Source: Thalassovita mangrovi
GTDB lineage: Bacteria; Pseudomonadota; Alphaproteobacteria; Rhodobacterales; Rhodobacteraceae
Direction: 5' to 3'
Assembly: GCF_009857745.1 (NCBI RefSeq)
Contig: NZ_WWEN01000001.1
Span: 186,001-250,000 of the forward strand
DNA length: 64,000 nucleotides
The notes under the pieces are model-generated. The model was not told where the DNA came from and did not search any database. It was given only the letters and a program-made list of their open reading frames with translations. Below are positions 37,448 through 47,589 of this stretch, one piece after another. Made by a program: the position numbers and the translations under genes. How positions within the stretch are numbered: position 1 is the first letter of the stretch; each line of letters opens with the position of its first letter.

Positions 37448-37924
37448 TCACATCATGTCTGCTGCATATTTGAGCAAGTCGAGTGCTTTTTGAACAGAGT
37501 TGGCGCGGACATTGGCGCGCCCGAGCGGCCCGAATTCGACGGTTTCGGTATGCGTTGGCTTATTGTTCATCGCCAATCCGAAGCACACCCGGCCCTCGGG
37601 CTTGTGTTCCGACCCGCCCGGTCCGGCGATGCCGGTGATCGAAACGGTGACGTCGGCGTTGGAAAATTCCAGCGCCCCTTCGGCCATTTCGCGCGCCACT
37701 TCCTCGGACACCGCGCCGACGGCGTAAATCGTCTGTTCCTTTACGCCCAGCATTTCGACCTTGGCGGCGTTGGAATAGGTGACGAAACCGCGCTCGACCA
37801 CGTCCGAGGACCCGGGCACATCGGTCAGGGCGGCCATCACCATGCCGCCGGTGCAGCTTTCGGCGGCGGCAATGCGCCACCCAAGCGCCCGGTAGCGGTC
37901 CAGGATATCGGCCGGACCGGTCAC
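37448..37924 (-). CDS. pncC: CinA C-terminal domain protein (PncC-type nicotinamide-nucleotide amidase)
   Basis: A 158-residue stand-alone CinA C-terminal domain. In E. coli and Shewanella such proteins (PncC) deamidate NMN to recycle the pyridine-nucleotide product of DNA ligase and other NAD users. Marks are AAESCTGGM, FVTYSNAAKVEMLGV and ITGIAGPGGSEHKPEGRVCFG. The start is GTG 37924, overlapping the pgpA stop by 4 nt (GTGA). It is the last gene of the ispDF-pgpA-cinA chain. Confidence 0.9.
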   Translation of the reverse strand: MTGPADILDRYRALGWRIAAAESCTGGMVMAALTDVPGSSDVVERGFVTYSNAAKVEMLGVKEQTIYAVGAVSEEVAREMAEGALEFSNADVTVSITGIAGPGGSEHKPEGRVCFGLAMNNKPTHTETVEFGPLGRANVRANSVQKALDLLKYAADMM

Positions 37925-38412
37925 AACCCCAGCACCCCGTGCGAGATGCCGGCGCCTATCACCACCACGATGCCCGCGAAGACACCGGCGATCACGTCGT
38001 CCAGCATCACCCCCATCGGGCCTCCGCGCCGGTCGGCCCAGCCGACGGGGCCGGGCTTCCAGATGTCGAACAGCCGGAAGGCAAGGAAGGCGGTGATCCA
38101 ACCGGGCCAGAGCGCCAGAACATCCGCCCCCGCATGGGCCGCGCCGATCAGCGCCGGGGCCAGCGCGATCCACTGGCCCGCGACCTCGTCGATGACGATC
38201 TCGCTGGGGTCCTTGTCGTCCTTGCCTTCGGTTTCCTTCGCGGTGGCCCACCAGCCCAGCACGAACACCGCGACGGTGGCGATCAGGAACAGCGGCACGC
38301 CGCCCAGCATGTAAAGCGCGTAAGCGACGGGCAGGGCGGCCAGCGATCCCCAGGTGCCCGGGGCCGGTTTCAGAAGGCCGACATAGAAGAAGGTCGCGAT
38401 CAGTTTTGTCAT
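37921..38412 (-). CDS. pgpA: Phosphatidylglycerophosphatase A
   Basis: Membrane enzyme that dephosphorylates phosphatidylglycerol phosphate to phosphatidylglycerol. 163 residues with the PgpA blocks [44 protein letters not shown] and [17 protein letters not shown] 38412 overlaps the ispDF stop by 4 nt, and the pgpA stop overlaps the cinA start by 4 nt. Frames extending upstream into ispDF are shadow. Confidence 0.93.
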   Translation of the reverse strand: MTKLIATFFYVGLLKPAPGTWGSLAALPVAYALYMLGGVPLFLIATVAVFVLGWWATAKETEGKDDKDPSEIVIDEVAGQWIALAPALIGAAHAGADVLALWPGWITAFLAFRLFDIWKPGPVGWADRRGGPMGVMLDDVIAGVFAGIVVVIGAGISHGVLGL

Positions 38413-39548
38413 GGTTTCACCAATGTTGCGGTTGCCAATGCGGCGATGCCTTCGCCGCGCCCGGTAAAGCCCAGCCGTTCGCTGGTCGTGGCCTTGACCG
38501 ATACACGGTCGGGGTCCATCCCCATGATCCGGGCCATTTCCGCCTGCATCGCATCGGCATGCGGCCCAACCTTGGGGTATTCGCAGACCAGCGTGCAATC
38601 GACATTGCCGATGGTGAAGCCTTTTGACGCGGCCAGATCGACGGCGTGTTTCAGGAAGATCTCGCTCGCAGCACCCTTCCACTGCGGATCGGACGGCGGG
38701 AAGTGGCGGCCGATATCGCCCTCGGCCAGCGCGCCATAGATCGCGTCGGTGACCGCGTGCATGCCCACATCGGCATCCGAATGCCCCTGCAGCCCGCGAT
38801 CATGCGGCACCTGCACGCCGCACAGGATAACGTGGTCGCCGTCACCGAACCGGTGCACGTCGTAACCATTGCCAAGACGGATATCCATCTGTCCCCCCAG
38901 AATGCGTTCGGCCCGCGCGAAATCCTCGGGCCGGGTGATTTTCAGATTGCTTTCTTCGCCCGGAACGATGGCCACTTCAACCCCGGCGGCCCGCGCCACT
39001 TCGACATCGTCCGCCGCGCCGACGGGATGGGCGCGATGGGCCGCCAGCAGCGTGGCGAAATCGAAGCCCTGCGGCGTCTGCGCCCGGTACAGCCCCTCGC
39101 GGTCCTGCACGCCCTGCACGATCCCATCCTCGCCGCACCACAGCGCATCGACCACGGCCAACCCGGGGGCCGCGCCGCGATGGGTGTCGAGAGCCGTCAG
39201 AACCGCGTCGATCAGTACCGGACCGACGCAGGGGCGCGCCACGTCATGGACCAGGACCTTGCCGATGCCGTCACCCGCCAGCGCCTCCAGCCCGTTCAGC
39301 ACCGAAGCGTCGCGCGTCGCGCCGCCATGGGTGATACGGATCTTGGGGTGATCTGCCCAGTCGCCAAGAAAGTCATGATCGTCGGGGTGGATCACCAGCA
39401 TCACGACATCGACCGCGGCGTGATCGGCAAAGGCCCGCAGGGTCCAGTCCGCCACCCGGTGCCCGGCCAGCGGGCGCCATTGCTTGGGCAGGCCGCCACC
39501 GGCACGGCTGCCGCGGCCTGCGGCGACGATGAGCGCGGCGGTTTTCAT
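38409..39548 (-). CDS. ispDF: Bifunctional IspD/IspF isoprenoid synthesis enzyme
   Basis: Fusion of two non-adjacent steps of the MEP pathway: MEP cytidylyltransferase (IspD, residues 1 to about 215; [20 protein letters not shown]) and 2-C-methylerythritol 2,4-cyclodiphosphate synthase (IspF, from about 222; [19 protein letters not shown], with metal ligands in DVHRF). At 379 residues it has the normal length for the alphaproteobacterial fusion. Start at 39548 (MKTAALIV) is the only one giving an IspD-like N-terminus. It is translationally coupled to pgpA and so heads the three-gene overlapping operon. Confidence 0.96.
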   Translation of the reverse strand: MKTAALIVAAGRGSRAGGGLPKQWRPLAGHRVADWTLRAFADHAAVDVVMLVIHPDDHDFLGDWADHPKIRITHGGATRDASVLNGLEALAGDGIGKVLVHDVARPCVGPVLIDAVLTALDTHRGAAPGLAVVDALWCGEDGIVQGVQDREGLYRAQTPQGFDFATLLAAHRAHPVGAADDVEVARAAGVEVAIVPGEESNLKITRPEDFARAERILGGQMDIRLGNGYDVHRFGDGDHVILCGVQVPHDRGLQGHSDADVGMHAVTDAIYGALAEGDIGRHFPPSDPQWKGAASEIFLKHAVDLAASKGFTIGNVDCTLVCEYPKVGPHADAMQAEMARIMGMDPDRVSVKATTSERLGFTGRGEGIAALATATLVKP

Positions 39549-39638
39549 CTCGGGCGGCCCTTTCGGCTGATTAGGAATTGTTCGTCTTTGTGCATAGGCC
39601 CTGGGGCCGGGAAGGGCAATCCGCCGCATCTCACCGGG

Positions 39639-39666
39639 TTGCGTGATTAAAAAATAGGCATATGTA
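39639..39666 (+). promoter_or_regulatory. Candidate promoter of dusB-ntr operon
   Basis: TTGCGT (39639-39644), 16-bp spacer, TATGTA (39661-39666). The -35 keeps TTG and the -10 keeps four of six consensus bases. It lies 87 bp before the dusB GTG, with a small hairpin (39712-39730) in the leader. Confidence 0.45.
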
Positions 39667-39711
39667 ACGAAGCAGGTTCAAAACTGGGCGGGTTTCATTG
39701 AAGCCAGCCCT

Positions 39712-39730
39712 CCTCTGGGTTAGCCAGAGG
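39712..39730 (+). promoter_or_regulatory. Leader hairpin before dusB
   Basis: CCTCTGG, loop GTTAG, CCAGAGG: a perfect 7-bp stem ending 22 nt before the GTG start. It may affect initiation or transcript stability; there is no U-run, so it is not a terminator. Confidence 0.35.
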
Positions 39731-39752
39731 CAACTGCTCAAGGATTAGGCAC

Positions 39753-40736
39753 GTGTCCCTCACACTCGCTGACAACACCCTCACACCCCCGGTATTCCTG
39801 GCCCCTCTGGCCGGAATCACCGACCTGCCGTTCCGCGACCTGGTCGCGGGATTCGGCGCCGGGCTGGTGGTCAGCGAAATGGTGGCGAGCCAGGAAATGG
39901 TCCAGGCCAAGCCCGGCGTGCGCGAACGGGCCGAACTGGGTTTCGGCAAGGCCAACACGGCGGTGCAGCTGGCCGGGCGCGATGCCGAATGGATGCGCCG
40001 TGCGGCCCAGATGGTCCAGGACAACGGCGCGCAGATCATCGACATCAACATGGGCTGCCCGGCCAAGAAGGTGGTGAATGGCTATTCCGGCTCGGCTTTG
40101 CTGAAAGACCTCGACCACGCACTGACGCTGATCGAGGCGGTGGTCGAGGCGGTCGACCTGCCGGTGACGCTGAAGACCCGGCTGGGCTGGGACGACGATC
40201 TGCTGAACGCGGCCGACCTGGCAAAGCGGGCGGAAAATGCGGGCATCAAGATGATCACCATCCACGGCCGCACCCGGTGCCAGTTCTACAAGGGCCGCGC
40301 CGATTGGGCCGCGATCCGCGAGGTGAAAGACGCCGTGACGATCCCGGTCATCGCCAATGGCGACATCTGTTCGGCGGCAGACGCGGCCGAAGCGATGAAA
40401 CTGTCGAGCGCCGACGGGGTGATGATCGGACGCGGCGCACAGGGAAAACCCTGGCTTCTGGCGCAGGTGGCGGCAGAGCTGTTTGGAAAAGAGGCACCGA
40501 AAGTGCCCGAAAATGAGGAACTCGCAGATATGGTAATCGCGCACTACGAGGCGATGCTGGACTTTTACGGCCCCGACCTGGGCCTGCGCGTGGCGCGCAA
40601 ACATCTGGGCTGGTACATGGATGAAGCGGGCACCGGGCCGATCGCGCGGCGTGCCGTGCTGACCGAACGCGACCCAGCAGGGGTGATCGCGCAGCTGCCC
40701 GCGGCGCTGCTGGAACCGGAACGGGCCGCGGCATGA
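39753..40736 (+). CDS. dusB: tRNA-dihydrouridine synthase DusB
   Basis: FMN enzyme that reduces specific uridines in tRNA. 327 residues with the TIM-barrel signatures [41 protein letters not shown] (catalytic Cys in GCP) and [14 protein letters not shown], plus the [10 protein letters not shown] tail. It is the nifR3 homologue that precedes ntrB in many alphaproteobacteria. The start is GTG after AAGGATTAGGCAC. It overlaps ntrB by 4 nt (ATGA). Confidence 0.95.
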   Translation: MSLTLADNTLTPPVFLAPLAGITDLPFRDLVAGFGAGLVVSEMVASQEMVQAKPGVRERAELGFGKANTAVQLAGRDAEWMRRAAQMVQDNGAQIIDINMGCPAKKVVNGYSGSALLKDLDHALTLIEAVVEAVDLPVTLKTRLGWDDDLLNAADLAKRAENAGIKMITIHGRTRCQFYKGRADWAAIREVKDAVTIPVIANGDICSAADAAEAMKLSSADGVMIGRGAQGKPWLLAQVAAELFGKEAPKVPENEELADMVIAHYEAMLDFYGPDLGLRVARKHLGWYMDEAGTGPIARRAVLTERDPAGVIAQLPAALLEPERAAA

Positions 40737-41830
40737 CCGAAGATACCGACGACAAGATGATCTGGTCCTCGCTGCCGATCCCCGGCGTGATCGTCGATCC
40801 GCAGGACAAGATTTGCGACATCAACTCGGCCGCCGAAGGGTTCCTGAACACTTCCGTAAAGACCATCCGCGATGAACCGGTCTGGGACCGGATCATGATC
40901 GACGCGCCGCTGGAAGAAGCCTTCACCCGCGCCCGCGACACCAATTCGCCGCTCTTCGTCAACGATGTCGATGTCGGCACCGGCACCCGCGCGCCGCTGC
41001 ATTGCAACCTGTCGATCGCGCCCTTGCAGGGCAAGCCGGGTTACATGATCTTCCTGATCTCGCCGCGCGAACTGGCGGGGCGGATGACGCAAAGCCATTC
41101 GGTGAAATCGGCGGCCAAATCGGCCATCGGCATGGCCGAAATGCTGGCCCATGAAATCAAGAACCCCTTGGCGGGCATCACCGGCGCGGCTCAGCTTCTG
41201 TCGATGAACCTCAGCGCCGAGGACATGGAAATGACCGACCTGATCGTGTCGGAAAGCCGCCGCATCGTGAAACTGCTGGAACAGGTGGAACAGTTCGGAA
41301 ACTTGAGCGAACCGCACCGGGTGCCGGTCAATGTCCACGACGTGCTGGACCGCGCGCGGCGCTCGGCGCTGCTGGGTTTCGGCGCGCATATGAAGATCGT
41401 CGAGGATTACGACCCCTCGCTGCCCTTGGCGCTTGGCGACCCCGATCAGCTGCTTCAGGTCGTGCTGAACCTGATCAAGAACGCCTCGCAAGCGGCTGAT
41501 AAGGAAGGCGGAACCATCCGCCTGCACACCTTCTACGAACATTCGTTCCGGCTGCGCCGGGCCGATGGCACCGGGCAATCCCTGCCGCTGCAGATCGAAA
41601 TCATCGACGACGGTCCGGGGCTGCCGGACGACATCAAGGGCGATATCTTCGACCCCTTCGTGTCGGGCCGAGAAAACGGCACCGGACTGGGCCTGGCCCT
41701 GGTCAGCAAGATCATTTCCGATCACGACGGCTGGATTTCCGTCGATTCCGTCCCCGGGCGGACGGTGTTCAAGATTTCCCTACCGATGGCGCCCGATCCC
41801 AAGCGGCGAAGTAAAAAGGAGAGCAACTGA
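40733..41830 (+). CDS. ntrB: Nitrogen regulation sensor kinase NtrB
   Basis: Cytosolic two-component kinase controlling NtrC in response to nitrogen status through PII. 365 residues: an N-terminal PAS-like sensor, then the phospho-acceptor helix [21 protein letters not shown] (His near residue 140) and a C-terminal ATPase domain with N-box [18 protein letters not shown] and [16 protein letters not shown]. There are no membrane spans. It overlaps dusB by 4 nt and ntrC by one base (TGATG), so the three are tightly coupled. Confidence 0.95.
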   Translation: MTEDTDDKMIWSSLPIPGVIVDPQDKICDINSAAEGFLNTSVKTIRDEPVWDRIMIDAPLEEAFTRARDTNSPLFVNDVDVGTGTRAPLHCNLSIAPLQGKPGYMIFLISPRELAGRMTQSHSVKSAAKSAIGMAEMLAHEIKNPLAGITGAAQLLSMNLSAEDMEMTDLIVSESRRIVKLLEQVEQFGNLSEPHRVPVNVHDVLDRARRSALLGFGAHMKIVEDYDPSLPLALGDPDQLLQVVLNLIKNASQAADKEGGTIRLHTFYEHSFRLRRADGTGQSLPLQIEIIDDGPGLPDDIKGDIFDPFVSGRENGTGLGLALVSKIISDHDGWISVDSVPGRTVFKISLPMAPDPKRRSKKESN

Positions 41831-43200
41831 TGGACGGCACGGTTCTTGTTGCTGATGACGATCGCACGATCCGCACGGTTTTGACCCAGGCCCTGACACG
41901 GGCCGGATGCAAGGTACACGCGACCTCGTCGCTGACCACGCTGATGCGGTGGGTCGGCGAAGGCAAGGGCGACGTGGTGATCACCGACGTGATGATGCCC
42001 GACGGTAACGGGTTGGAAATGCTGCCCAAGATCGCCGAGGACCGTCCCGGTCTGCCGGTGATCGTGATTTCGGCGCAGAACACCATCATGACGGCGATCC
42101 AGGCGGCCGAGGCGGAAGCCTATGATTATCTGCCCAAGCCCTTCGATCTGCCCGACCTGATGAAGCGCACCGCCAAAGCGCTGGAACAGCGCCGGCACGC
42201 CGCACCCTCGGCCCCGGCTGAGGAAGAAAAGGAACGGCCCGACGACCTGCCTCTGGTGGGGCGGACGCCTGCGATGCAATCGCTGTATCGTCTGGTGGCA
42301 AAGGTGATGAACACCGACCTGCCGGTTCTGATTGCCGGTGAATCCGGCACCGGCAAATCGCTGATCGCCCGCGCGATCCACGATTTTTCCGACCGCCGCA
42401 CGCTGCCGTTCGTCACCGTCACCGCGGCCGAGCTGCAGGATCTCGAAGGCCCGGCGCGGGTGCTGGCCCGGGTCAAGGGCGGCACCGTGCTGTTCGATGA
42501 GATCGGCGATGTCGATGCCGAAATCCAGGCCCGCATCGTGCGGATGATGGACAATCCCGGCGAACATTCGCCGCGCTTCATGGCGACCAGCCAAGGCGAC
42601 CTGTCCGACGCGCTGGACAAGGGCGCGATGCGCCAGGACCTCTATTACCGGCTGAGCGGTGCGACGATCCAGGTGCCCAGCTTGCGCGAACGGGTCGAGG
42701 ACATTCCGCTGCTGGCGGAACATTTCCTGGTCCGCGCCGAACGCGACGGCGCGCCGTCGCGCACCCTGTCGGCCGAGGCGCTGGAACTGATGCGCGCCTA
42801 TAGCTGGCCGGGCAATGTGCGGCAGCTGGAAAACGCGATCCGGCGGCTGGTGCTGACCTCGCGCGCCGAGGAAATCAGCCGCTCCGAAGTCGAATCGGTG
42901 CTGGGGAACCAGCCCGAGATGGAACCGGTGCTGGGCGGCGGCGACAGCGAAAAGCTGTCGGCCTCGGTCGGCCGCCACCTGCGCCGCTATTTCGATCTGC
43001 ACGGTAACATGCTGCCGCCGCCGGGGCTCTATGCCCGTATCCTGCGCGAAGTTGAGCTGCCGCTCATTGAAATCGCGCTGGAAGCGACCGGCGGAAATCA
43101 GGCGAAATGCGCCGACCTTCTGGGCATCAACCGCAATACGCTGCGTAAGAAGATCAACGATCTGGATATTCGCGTGACACGCCGCCGCAAGTTGATGTAA
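41830..43200 (+). CDS. ntrC: Nitrogen response regulator NtrC lacking the GAFTGA loop
   Basis: A 456-residue enhancer-type regulator: receiver domain with phospho-acceptor Asp53 ([13 protein letters not shown]), AAA+ domain with Walker A GESGTGKS and Walker [10 protein letters not shown], and a C-terminal Fis HTH ([16 protein letters not shown]). Between the conserved PFVTV and [10 protein letters not shown] blocks, where sigma54 activators carry the GAFTGA contact loop, the protein is shortened ([19 protein letters not shown]). The same deletion is known in Rhodobacter capsulatus NtrC, which activates sigma70 promoters, so that mechanism is predicted here. Confidence 0.94.
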   Translation: MDGTVLVADDDRTIRTVLTQALTRAGCKVHATSSLTTLMRWVGEGKGDVVITDVMMPDGNGLEMLPKIAEDRPGLPVIVISAQNTIMTAIQAAEAEAYDYLPKPFDLPDLMKRTAKALEQRRHAAPSAPAEEEKERPDDLPLVGRTPAMQSLYRLVAKVMNTDLPVLIAGESGTGKSLIARAIHDFSDRRTLPFVTVTAAELQDLEGPARVLARVKGGTVLFDEIGDVDAEIQARIVRMMDNPGEHSPRFMATSQGDLSDALDKGAMRQDLYYRLSGATIQVPSLRERVEDIPLLAEHFLVRAERDGAPSRTLSAEALELMRAYSWPGNVRQLENAIRRLVLTSRAEEISRSEVESVLGNQPEMEPVLGGGDSEKLSASVGRHLRRYFDLHGNMLPPPGLYARILREVELPLIEIALEATGGNQAKCADLLGINRNTLRKKINDLDIRVTRRRKLM

Positions 43201-43301
43201 AATCGCAACAATAACGTGGCAAATGTGTGTCTAGCATGCATTTGCCAACAATATTTAGCGGTAAGCCGCGCAAAGCGGCACATCAGGAAGAGGGGCAGCG
43301 G

Positions 43302-45560
43302 GTGGCAACCCGGGCACATAAATTGCGCAATTGGGCGAAAATCAGCCGATTGCGCCGGCTGCGCCGGGTTCAGACCACCGCCACAATGGGGCTGGTGGTT
43401 CTGGGGCCGGTTCTGGCCATGGCGACCTTCCTGATCCTCGGGCCTTTGGACAAGGGCGCGGCGGCGACCAGCCTGCGGATGATCCTGCTGGCCGATTTCG
43501 TCTATGTTCTGGTGGTGGCGGCGCTGGTGCTGCAGCGGGTCGTGGCGCTGATTTCGGCGCGGCGGGCGAAATCCGCCGGATCGCGGCTGCACCTGCGGCT
43601 GACCGGGGCCTTTGCCACCATCGCGCTGATCCCGACCGTCACGGTGGCGATCTTTGCCGCGCTGACGGTGAATATCGGGCTCGAGGGCTGGTTTTCCGAC
43701 CGGGTGCGCCAGGTGGTTGGATCGTCGCTTGAGGCCGCTCAGGCCTATGAGGGCGAACACCGCCGCGACCTGACCGTCGACGTCACCGCCCTTGCCGCGC
43801 ATATCAACCAGACGCGCAAGACCACGTTTTTCATGACCGACGCCGATATCCGGCAGGTGCTGACCTCCGGGCAGACGCAGATTCAGCGCGGGCTTCGCGA
43901 AGCTTACGTGATCGACGGCACCGGCGAAATCCGCGCCCGCGGCGACCGGTCCTATCTGTTTGATTTTGAACGCCCCACGGCGGAGCAGCTGGACAAGGCC
44001 GGCACCGAGGGCGTGCAGATCATCGAGGACTGGGACAACAACGAATTCCGCGCGCTGGTGCGGCTGGATGCCTTCGTCGACCGGTTCCTTTATGTCAGCC
44101 GCGAGGTGGACGGCGAATTGCTGAGCCTGCTGGACGACACCAAGGAAACCGCGCAGTTCTATCAGCAGCTGGAAAGCGAACGGGGCAGGGTGCTGTTCGA
44201 ATTCGGCCTGATCTATCTGGGTTTCGCGGTGATCCTGATCCTGGCGGCGATCTGGCTGGGCCTGTGGTTCGCCGAACGTCTGTCGCGCCCGGTCGGGCGG
44301 CTGACCGGCGCGGCGCAGCGCGTGGGGTCGGGCGATCTGGACGTGCGGGTGATGGAAGACGAGGGCGACGACGAAATCGCCATGCTGGGCCGCTATTTCA
44401 ACCAGATGACCCGGCAGTTGAAGGCGCAGCGCCAGACCCTGTTGCAGAATACCGATCAGATCGAACGCCGCCGCCGGTTGTTCGATTCCGTGCTCAGCTC
44501 GGTCACCTCGGGGGTTGTCGGGCTTGATCCCGACGGGCGGGTGACCTTCGTCAACCGCTCCGCCGAGCGTCTGCTGGACTGGGGCGAGGATCAGCAATCG
44601 CTGGCGCTGTCCGTCGCGGTGCCGGAATTCAGCGCGCTGTTCGACCGGCTGCAGGGCGACGGGCTGCAGACCGTGCAGGAAGAAATCAAGGTGACGCGGG
44701 CCGGGCGGCTGGAAAACCTGCTGGTGCGGATGGCGCCGCGGTTCAGCGAAGACGGCGAGTTGGAAGGCTACGTGGTCGCCTTCGACGATGTCAGCGACCT
44801 GGTGGCGGCGCAGCGGATGGCGGCCTGGGGCGACGTGGCCCGCCGCATCGCGCACGAGATCAAGAACCCGCTGACCCCGATCCAGCTGTCGGCGGAACGG
44901 ATCAAGCGCAAGTTCACCCGCCACCTGGGCGAGGATGAGGCCGAAAGCCTGGAACAGCTGACCGAGGTTATTGTCCGTCAAACCAACGACTTGCGCCGCA
45001 TCGTTGACGAATTTTCCAAATTCGCCCGGATGCCGGAACCCGAACGCCGCCCCGAAAGCCTGACCAAGCTGGTGCGCGACGCGGTGTTGCTGCAGCAGGC
45101 GGGCCAGCCCGATGTGGAAATCGTCAGCGATCTGAGCGAGGACCCGCTGCTGGCGGAGCTCGACGCGACGATGATCAATCAGGCGCTGACGAACCTGCTG
45201 AAGAACGCGGGCGAAGCGATTGTTTCCTATAAGGAAAAGCAGGGGCTGGATGAGTATAAGGGGATCATCCGCGTCAGCACCGAACTGGAAGGCCGCAGCG
45301 CGATCCTGCGGATCGCCGATAACGGGATCGGCCTGCCCGAGGATCGCACCCGGCTGTTCGAACCCTATGTGACGACACGCTCGGAAGGCACCGGACTGGG
45401 CCTGCCGATCGTCAAGAAGATCATCGAGGAACATGGCGGCTCTCTCAGTCTTGAGGATGCGCCGGTCTTCGATAGCGAAGCCGCCGACGCCCATGCGGGC
45501 GCGATGGCGGTGATCCGGCTGACGCTGAGCGCCGCGATCCGGGACAAGGCCGCGGAATAG
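43302..45560 (+). CDS. ntrY: Membrane sensor histidine kinase NtrY
   Basis: A 752-residue transmembrane kinase of the NtrY/NtrX system (nitrogen, redox and envelope signals). Four hydrophobic spans lie in the first 100 and around residues 305-330. They flank a periplasmic sensor region, followed by HAMP (RLSRPVGRLTGAAQRVGSGDLDV), PAS, and the kinase core with [24 protein letters not shown] (His about 520) and GTGLGLPIVKKIIEEHGG. I chose GTG 43302 because it has a good ribosome site (GGAAGAGGGGCAGCGG); GTG 43227 or ATG 43236 would add 25 or 22 residues but lack one. Confidence 0.93.
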   Translation: MATRAHKLRNWAKISRLRRLRRVQTTATMGLVVLGPVLAMATFLILGPLDKGAAATSLRMILLADFVYVLVVAALVLQRVVALISARRAKSAGSRLHLRLTGAFATIALIPTVTVAIFAALTVNIGLEGWFSDRVRQVVGSSLEAAQAYEGEHRRDLTVDVTALAAHINQTRKTTFFMTDADIRQVLTSGQTQIQRGLREAYVIDGTGEIRARGDRSYLFDFERPTAEQLDKAGTEGVQIIEDWDNNEFRALVRLDAFVDRFLYVSREVDGELLSLLDDTKETAQFYQQLESERGRVLFEFGLIYLGFAVILILAAIWLGLWFAERLSRPVGRLTGAAQRVGSGDLDVRVMEDEGDDEIAMLGRYFNQMTRQLKAQRQTLLQNTDQIERRRRLFDSVLSSVTSGVVGLDPDGRVTFVNRSAERLLDWGEDQQSLALSVAVPEFSALFDRLQGDGLQTVQEEIKVTRAGRLENLLVRMAPRFSEDGELEGYVVAFDDVSDLVAAQRMAAWGDVARRIAHEIKNPLTPIQLSAERIKRKFTRHLGEDEAESLEQLTEVIVRQTNDLRRIVDEFSKFARMPEPERRPESLTKLVRDAVLLQQAGQPDVEIVSDLSEDPLLAELDATMINQALTNLLKNAGEAIVSYKEKQGLDEYKGIIRVSTELEGRSAILRIADNGIGLPEDRTRLFEPYVTTRSEGTGLGLPIVKKIIEEHGGSLSLEDAPVFDSEAADAHAGAMAVIRLTLSAAIRDKAAE

Positions 45561-45581
45561 CAAGATAAGATTGAGGATGAC

Positions 45582-46994
45582 ATGAGTGACATTTTGATCG
45601 TCGACGATGAACGCGACATCCGGGAACTGATTTCGGATATCCTTGAGGACGAAGGGTACACCACCCGCCTTGCCGGCAATTCCGAAGAGGCGATGAGCGA
45701 AATCAACGACGAACCGCCGGCGCTTCTGATCCTCGATATCTGGCTGAAAGACAGCAAGATGGACGGGATCGACATCCTGAAAACCGTCAAGCGCGACAAT
45801 CCCGACGTGCCGGTGGTGATCATTTCCGGTCACGGCAATATCGAAATCGCCGTCGCCGCGATCAAGCAAGGCGCCTACGACTTCATCGAAAAGCCGTTCA
45901 ATATCGACCAGCTGCTGGTGGTGATCCGGCGCGCGATGGAAACCTCGCGGCTGCGGCGGGAAAACCAGGAACTGCGGCGCAAGGACGTGCAGACCGCCGA
46001 AATGGTCGGCAATTCGGCGTCGTTCCGGGCGATGCTTGGTCAGCTCGACAAGGTGACGAAATCGAACGGGCGGGTGATGTTGTCGGGGCCCTCGGGCGTC
46101 GGCAAGGAAGTCGCCGCACGCTATATCCACGCGCAATCGAACCGCGCCTCGGGGCCCTTCGTCACGGTCAGCTGCGCCACCATCGAACCCGACCGGATGG
46201 AGGAGGTGCTGTTCGGCCGCGAAACCCCCGAACGGGGCATCGATCCGGGTCTTCTGGAACAGGCCCATGGCGGCGTGGTGTTCTTCGACGAGGTGGCCGA
46301 CATGCCGCCCGGGTCGCAATCCAAGATCCTGCGGGTGCTGGTCGATCAGCAATTCCAGCGCGTCGGCGGCACCGACAAGGTACGGGTCGACTTGCGGGTG
46401 ATTTCATCGACCAGCCGCGACTTGGACGCCGAAATCGCCGCCGGGCGGTTCCGGCAGGAACTCTATCACCGGCTGAACGTGGTGCCGGTGGCGGTGCCGT
46501 CGCTGGCCGAGCGGCGCGAAGACATTCCCGTCCTGGCATCGCATTTCATCGAGACGCTGAACAAGACCCAGGGCCTGCCGCTGCGCGAGCTGAGCGAGGA
46601 CGCCGTCGCGCTGATGCAGACCATGGTGTGGCCCGGCAACGTGCGCCAGCTGCGCAACCTGATCGAACGGGTGCTGATCCTCGGCGACGGCAACGGGCCG
46701 ATCGAGGCCAGGGAACTGCCCAGCAGCGAAGAGGGCACGGAAGACAGCGACGGCGCGGTGCTGAGCGGCACCCTGGCGACCCTGCCTTTGCGCGAGGCGC
46801 GCGAGGTGTTCGAACGCGAATACCTGCTGACCCAGATCAACCGCTTCGGCGGCAATATCAGCCGCACCGCCAATTTCGTCGGCATGGAACGCAGCGCGCT
46901 GCACCGCAAGCTGAAATCGCTGGGCGTGGTGACCACCAGCAAATCCGGCGCCCGGGTGGCGCGGGTCGAACAGGTCGAGGAAGACGCCGAGTAA
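45582..46994 (+). CDS. ntrX: Response regulator NtrX
   Basis: Partner of NtrY, 470 residues: receiver domain (phospho-acceptor Asp52 in LLILDIWLKDSKMDG), AAA+ core with a modified Walker A GPSGVGKE and VVFFDEVADMP, and a Fis-type C-terminal HTH (NFVGMERSALHRKLKSLGV). As in other NtrX proteins the GAFTGA loop is absent (LFGRETPERGIDPGLLEQAHGG), so it is unlikely to work through sigma54. It ends directly against the convergent lipoprotein gene with no gap. Confidence 0.95.
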   Translation: MSDILIVDDERDIRELISDILEDEGYTTRLAGNSEEAMSEINDEPPALLILDIWLKDSKMDGIDILKTVKRDNPDVPVVIISGHGNIEIAVAAIKQGAYDFIEKPFNIDQLLVVIRRAMETSRLRRENQELRRKDVQTAEMVGNSASFRAMLGQLDKVTKSNGRVMLSGPSGVGKEVAARYIHAQSNRASGPFVTVSCATIEPDRMEEVLFGRETPERGIDPGLLEQAHGGVVFFDEVADMPPGSQSKILRVLVDQQFQRVGGTDKVRVDLRVISSTSRDLDAEIAAGRFRQELYHRLNVVPVAVPSLAERREDIPVLASHFIETLNKTQGLPLRELSEDAVALMQTMVWPGNVRQLRNLIERVLILGDGNGPIEARELPSSEEGTEDSDGAVLSGTLATLPLREAREVFEREYLLTQINRFGGNISRTANFVGMERSALHRKLKSLGVVTTSKSGARVARVEQVEEDAE

Positions 46995-47465
46995 TCAGCC
47001 CGGCGTCACGATCTGCCAGCGGCCGCCGCCGCGCTGGATCGCGCAGGATTTGGGCGTCAGCGGTGGCATAACCGTGGTCACCGTCTTCGGCGCCGCCCCG
47101 GCGACCGAGGTGGGGCAGAGCGGCAGTTCGACCCATTCATAGCCCTTGGCGGTCATGCATTGCGCCTCGACCTTCTTGCGCAGCGATTTGTTGACGTCGA
47201 CCGTATAGGGATCGCCGCCTTCCATTTCATAGGTGACCACGCAGTTTTTCCCGTGTGAATCGCAGATGCGAACCGGGACCATCCGCAGCGGCGTGTACCT
47301 GATCTGTTGCGAGACGGGTACTTTCTGCAGCGCGCTGACCTCGCAATCGGTCAGGTCGCTGTTCATCCGCGATACGGCGACCCCTTCGCGGTAATACAGC
47401 CCTAACGGACCACAGCCCGACAGCAAGGCGAGGGCGGCAAGCGACAACAGCTTTGATCGTGGCAT
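46995..47465 (-). CDS. Putative lipoprotein, unknown function
   Basis: A 156-residue protein with a lipoprotein signal peptide (LLSLAALALLSGC, lipobox Cys at 18), then a soluble domain with several cysteines (DCEVSAL, RICDSHGKNC, EAQCMTAKGYEW, ELPLC) that probably form disulfides in the periplasm. The KGYEWV element recurs in small roseobacter lipoproteins, but I know no function. It is on the opposite strand inside the ntr-trk block; its stop abuts the ntrX stop and its start faces trkA. Confidence 0.75.
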   Translation of the reverse strand: MPRSKLLSLAALALLSGCGPLGLYYREGVAVSRMNSDLTDCEVSALQKVPVSQQIRYTPLRMVPVRICDSHGKNCVVTYEMEGGDPYTVDVNKSLRKKVEAQCMTAKGYEWVELPLCPTSVAGAAPKTVTTVMPPLTPKSCAIQRGGGRWQIVTPG

Positions 47466-47589
47466 GGTGGCCTCCTTTTCCGGCAGTATTCCGGGTCAGA
47501 GTTAACGCGTCTTTGATTTCTGACAAATCAATTGACCATTTAGCGGGGTCATGCGATCCAAGCCTTCTGAAACCAGGGGACCGGGGACA

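Noticed and set aside
43098-46352. Very long open frame (over 1000 codons) on the minus strand across ntrY and ntrX
   Set aside because: It is antisense to two well-recognised genes; its sequence is rich in His/Gln/Arg repeats typical of GC-rich shadow frames and matches no family.
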